From Mesocentrotus franciscanus (lineage: Eukaryota > Echinodermata > Echinoidea > Camarodonta > Strongylocentrotidae), in NCBI GenBank assembly GCA_037976565.1, contig CP137674.1, positions 8,351,789 through 8,415,788 of the forward strand: DNA of 64,000 nt, read 5' to 3'. Position numbers and translations under genes: made by a program. Positions 63,601 to 64,000 of the stretch are shown one piece after another. Below the pieces are notes generated by a model, which searched no databases, was not told where the DNA came from, and saw only the letters and a program-made list of their open reading frames with translations. How positions within the stretch are numbered: position 1 is the first letter of the stretch; each line of letters starts with the position of its first letter.

Positions 63601-63720
63601 CATGTGATCAGGGCCCAAATTAATTTTTTGTCCACGGGGGCTCTTCCAAAAAAAAAGAGCCCCCGTGAGCCTTCTCACGGGGGCTATTTTAGTACTGACG
63701 GGGGCTCTTTTTTAATACAA
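63601..63720. repeat. GC-rich hairpin repeat
   Basis: CACGGGGGCTC occurs three times and GAGCCCCCGTG once with a loop of As, so that several alternative stems can form. It probably belongs to a mobile element but I do not recognise it. Confidence 0.5.
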
Positions 63721-63773
63721 ATTTCCATTGAATTGATACCCATGATACTCTTTGTTATTTCATCATTATCAGG

Positions 63774-64000
63774 CGCGGATCTAGCTTAATTTTGCTAAGG
63801 GGTTGACCCAATGATGCTGCAGAGCATCGTCCACGTACGAGCCGCATAGCGGCGAGGCGATTTTTTTTTTTGGGGGGGGTTGCTTTTTGGAACCCCCGTA
63901 AGTGATGTTTTCCTGGCATCTACTAACACAATGGAGATCATAGAAAACAGTGCATGATAATGTCTTTTTAAAATAAGTAACAGTTTTAAAGGGGGGGGGT
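63774..64000. mobile_element. Start of a hAT-like MITE at window end
   Basis: The terminus CAGGCGCGGATCTAG resembles the right end of the insert at 48427-48606 and the CAGGCGCGTAGC end at 38285. The rest continues past the window, so the other end and target duplication cannot be seen. Confidence 0.45.

Noticed and set aside
1..64000. CRISPR arrays, bacterial operons or riboswitches
   Set aside because: The window is intron-containing animal DNA and none of these structures is present.

Overview
The window is animal nuclear DNA: AT-rich, with GT-AG introns of 0.2-5 kb, short phase-consistent exons and a dense, layered set of transposable elements. The repeats (tRNA-derived SINEs with a shared 'ctagtgg' A box, a K02A2.6-like gypsy element, several MITE types) and the chimeric receptor exons suggest a marine deuterostome, most likely an echinoderm such as a sea urchin. 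That assignment is inference.

Three protein-coding genes can be reconstructed, all on the + strand. (1) Positions 1-3161 hold the last five exons (seven-transmembrane part and tail) of an adhesion GPCR whose N-terminal half lies upstream of the window. (2) Positions 14982-49797 hold a complete paralogue: 26 coding exons in consistent phase, about 1606 codons. The predicted order is signal peptide, degenerate YWTD-type propeller, LDLa, YWTD propeller, EGF, EGF, Ig-like, SEA-like, HRM-like, GAIN with GPS, 7TM and cytoplasmic tail. (3) Positions 59957-62422 hold the first three coding exons of DPH2 (diphthamide biosynthesis), which continues beyond the window.

Genes 1 and 2 are products of a tandem duplication with a period of about 47 kb. 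Exons, introns and 3' flank match in blocks from about 1-6.9 kb and 47.0-54.6 kb. After the duplication, copy 1 gained a SINE with a triplicated tail and a Tc1 element. Copy 2 gained a LINE, an intronic insert and a large foldback element.

Between and inside the genes lie: a decayed Tc1 element split by a hAT-like element (7764-11323); a rearranged gypsy-type element in intron 4 (about 19.3-22.9 kb); a foldback MITE abutting exon 5 (23630-24510); a TTAA-flanked MITE, a palindromic array and a nested MITE in intron 14 (36.5-39.95 kb); a LINE fragment (50.5-52.3 kb); and a foldback element with long repeat-rich inverted termini that itself carries a second, almost perfectly palindromic foldback element (54609-57538). 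Both of the last two are bounded by exact 9-bp target duplications. Long purine/pyrimidine tracts lie in and after DPH2.

Functionally the receptor should be a self-cleaving cell-surface adhesion GPCR with a lipoprotein-receptor-like ectodomain, and DPH2 is an unrelated housekeeping neighbour. All exon boundaries come from reading splice signals and frame by eye; no transcript evidence was available.
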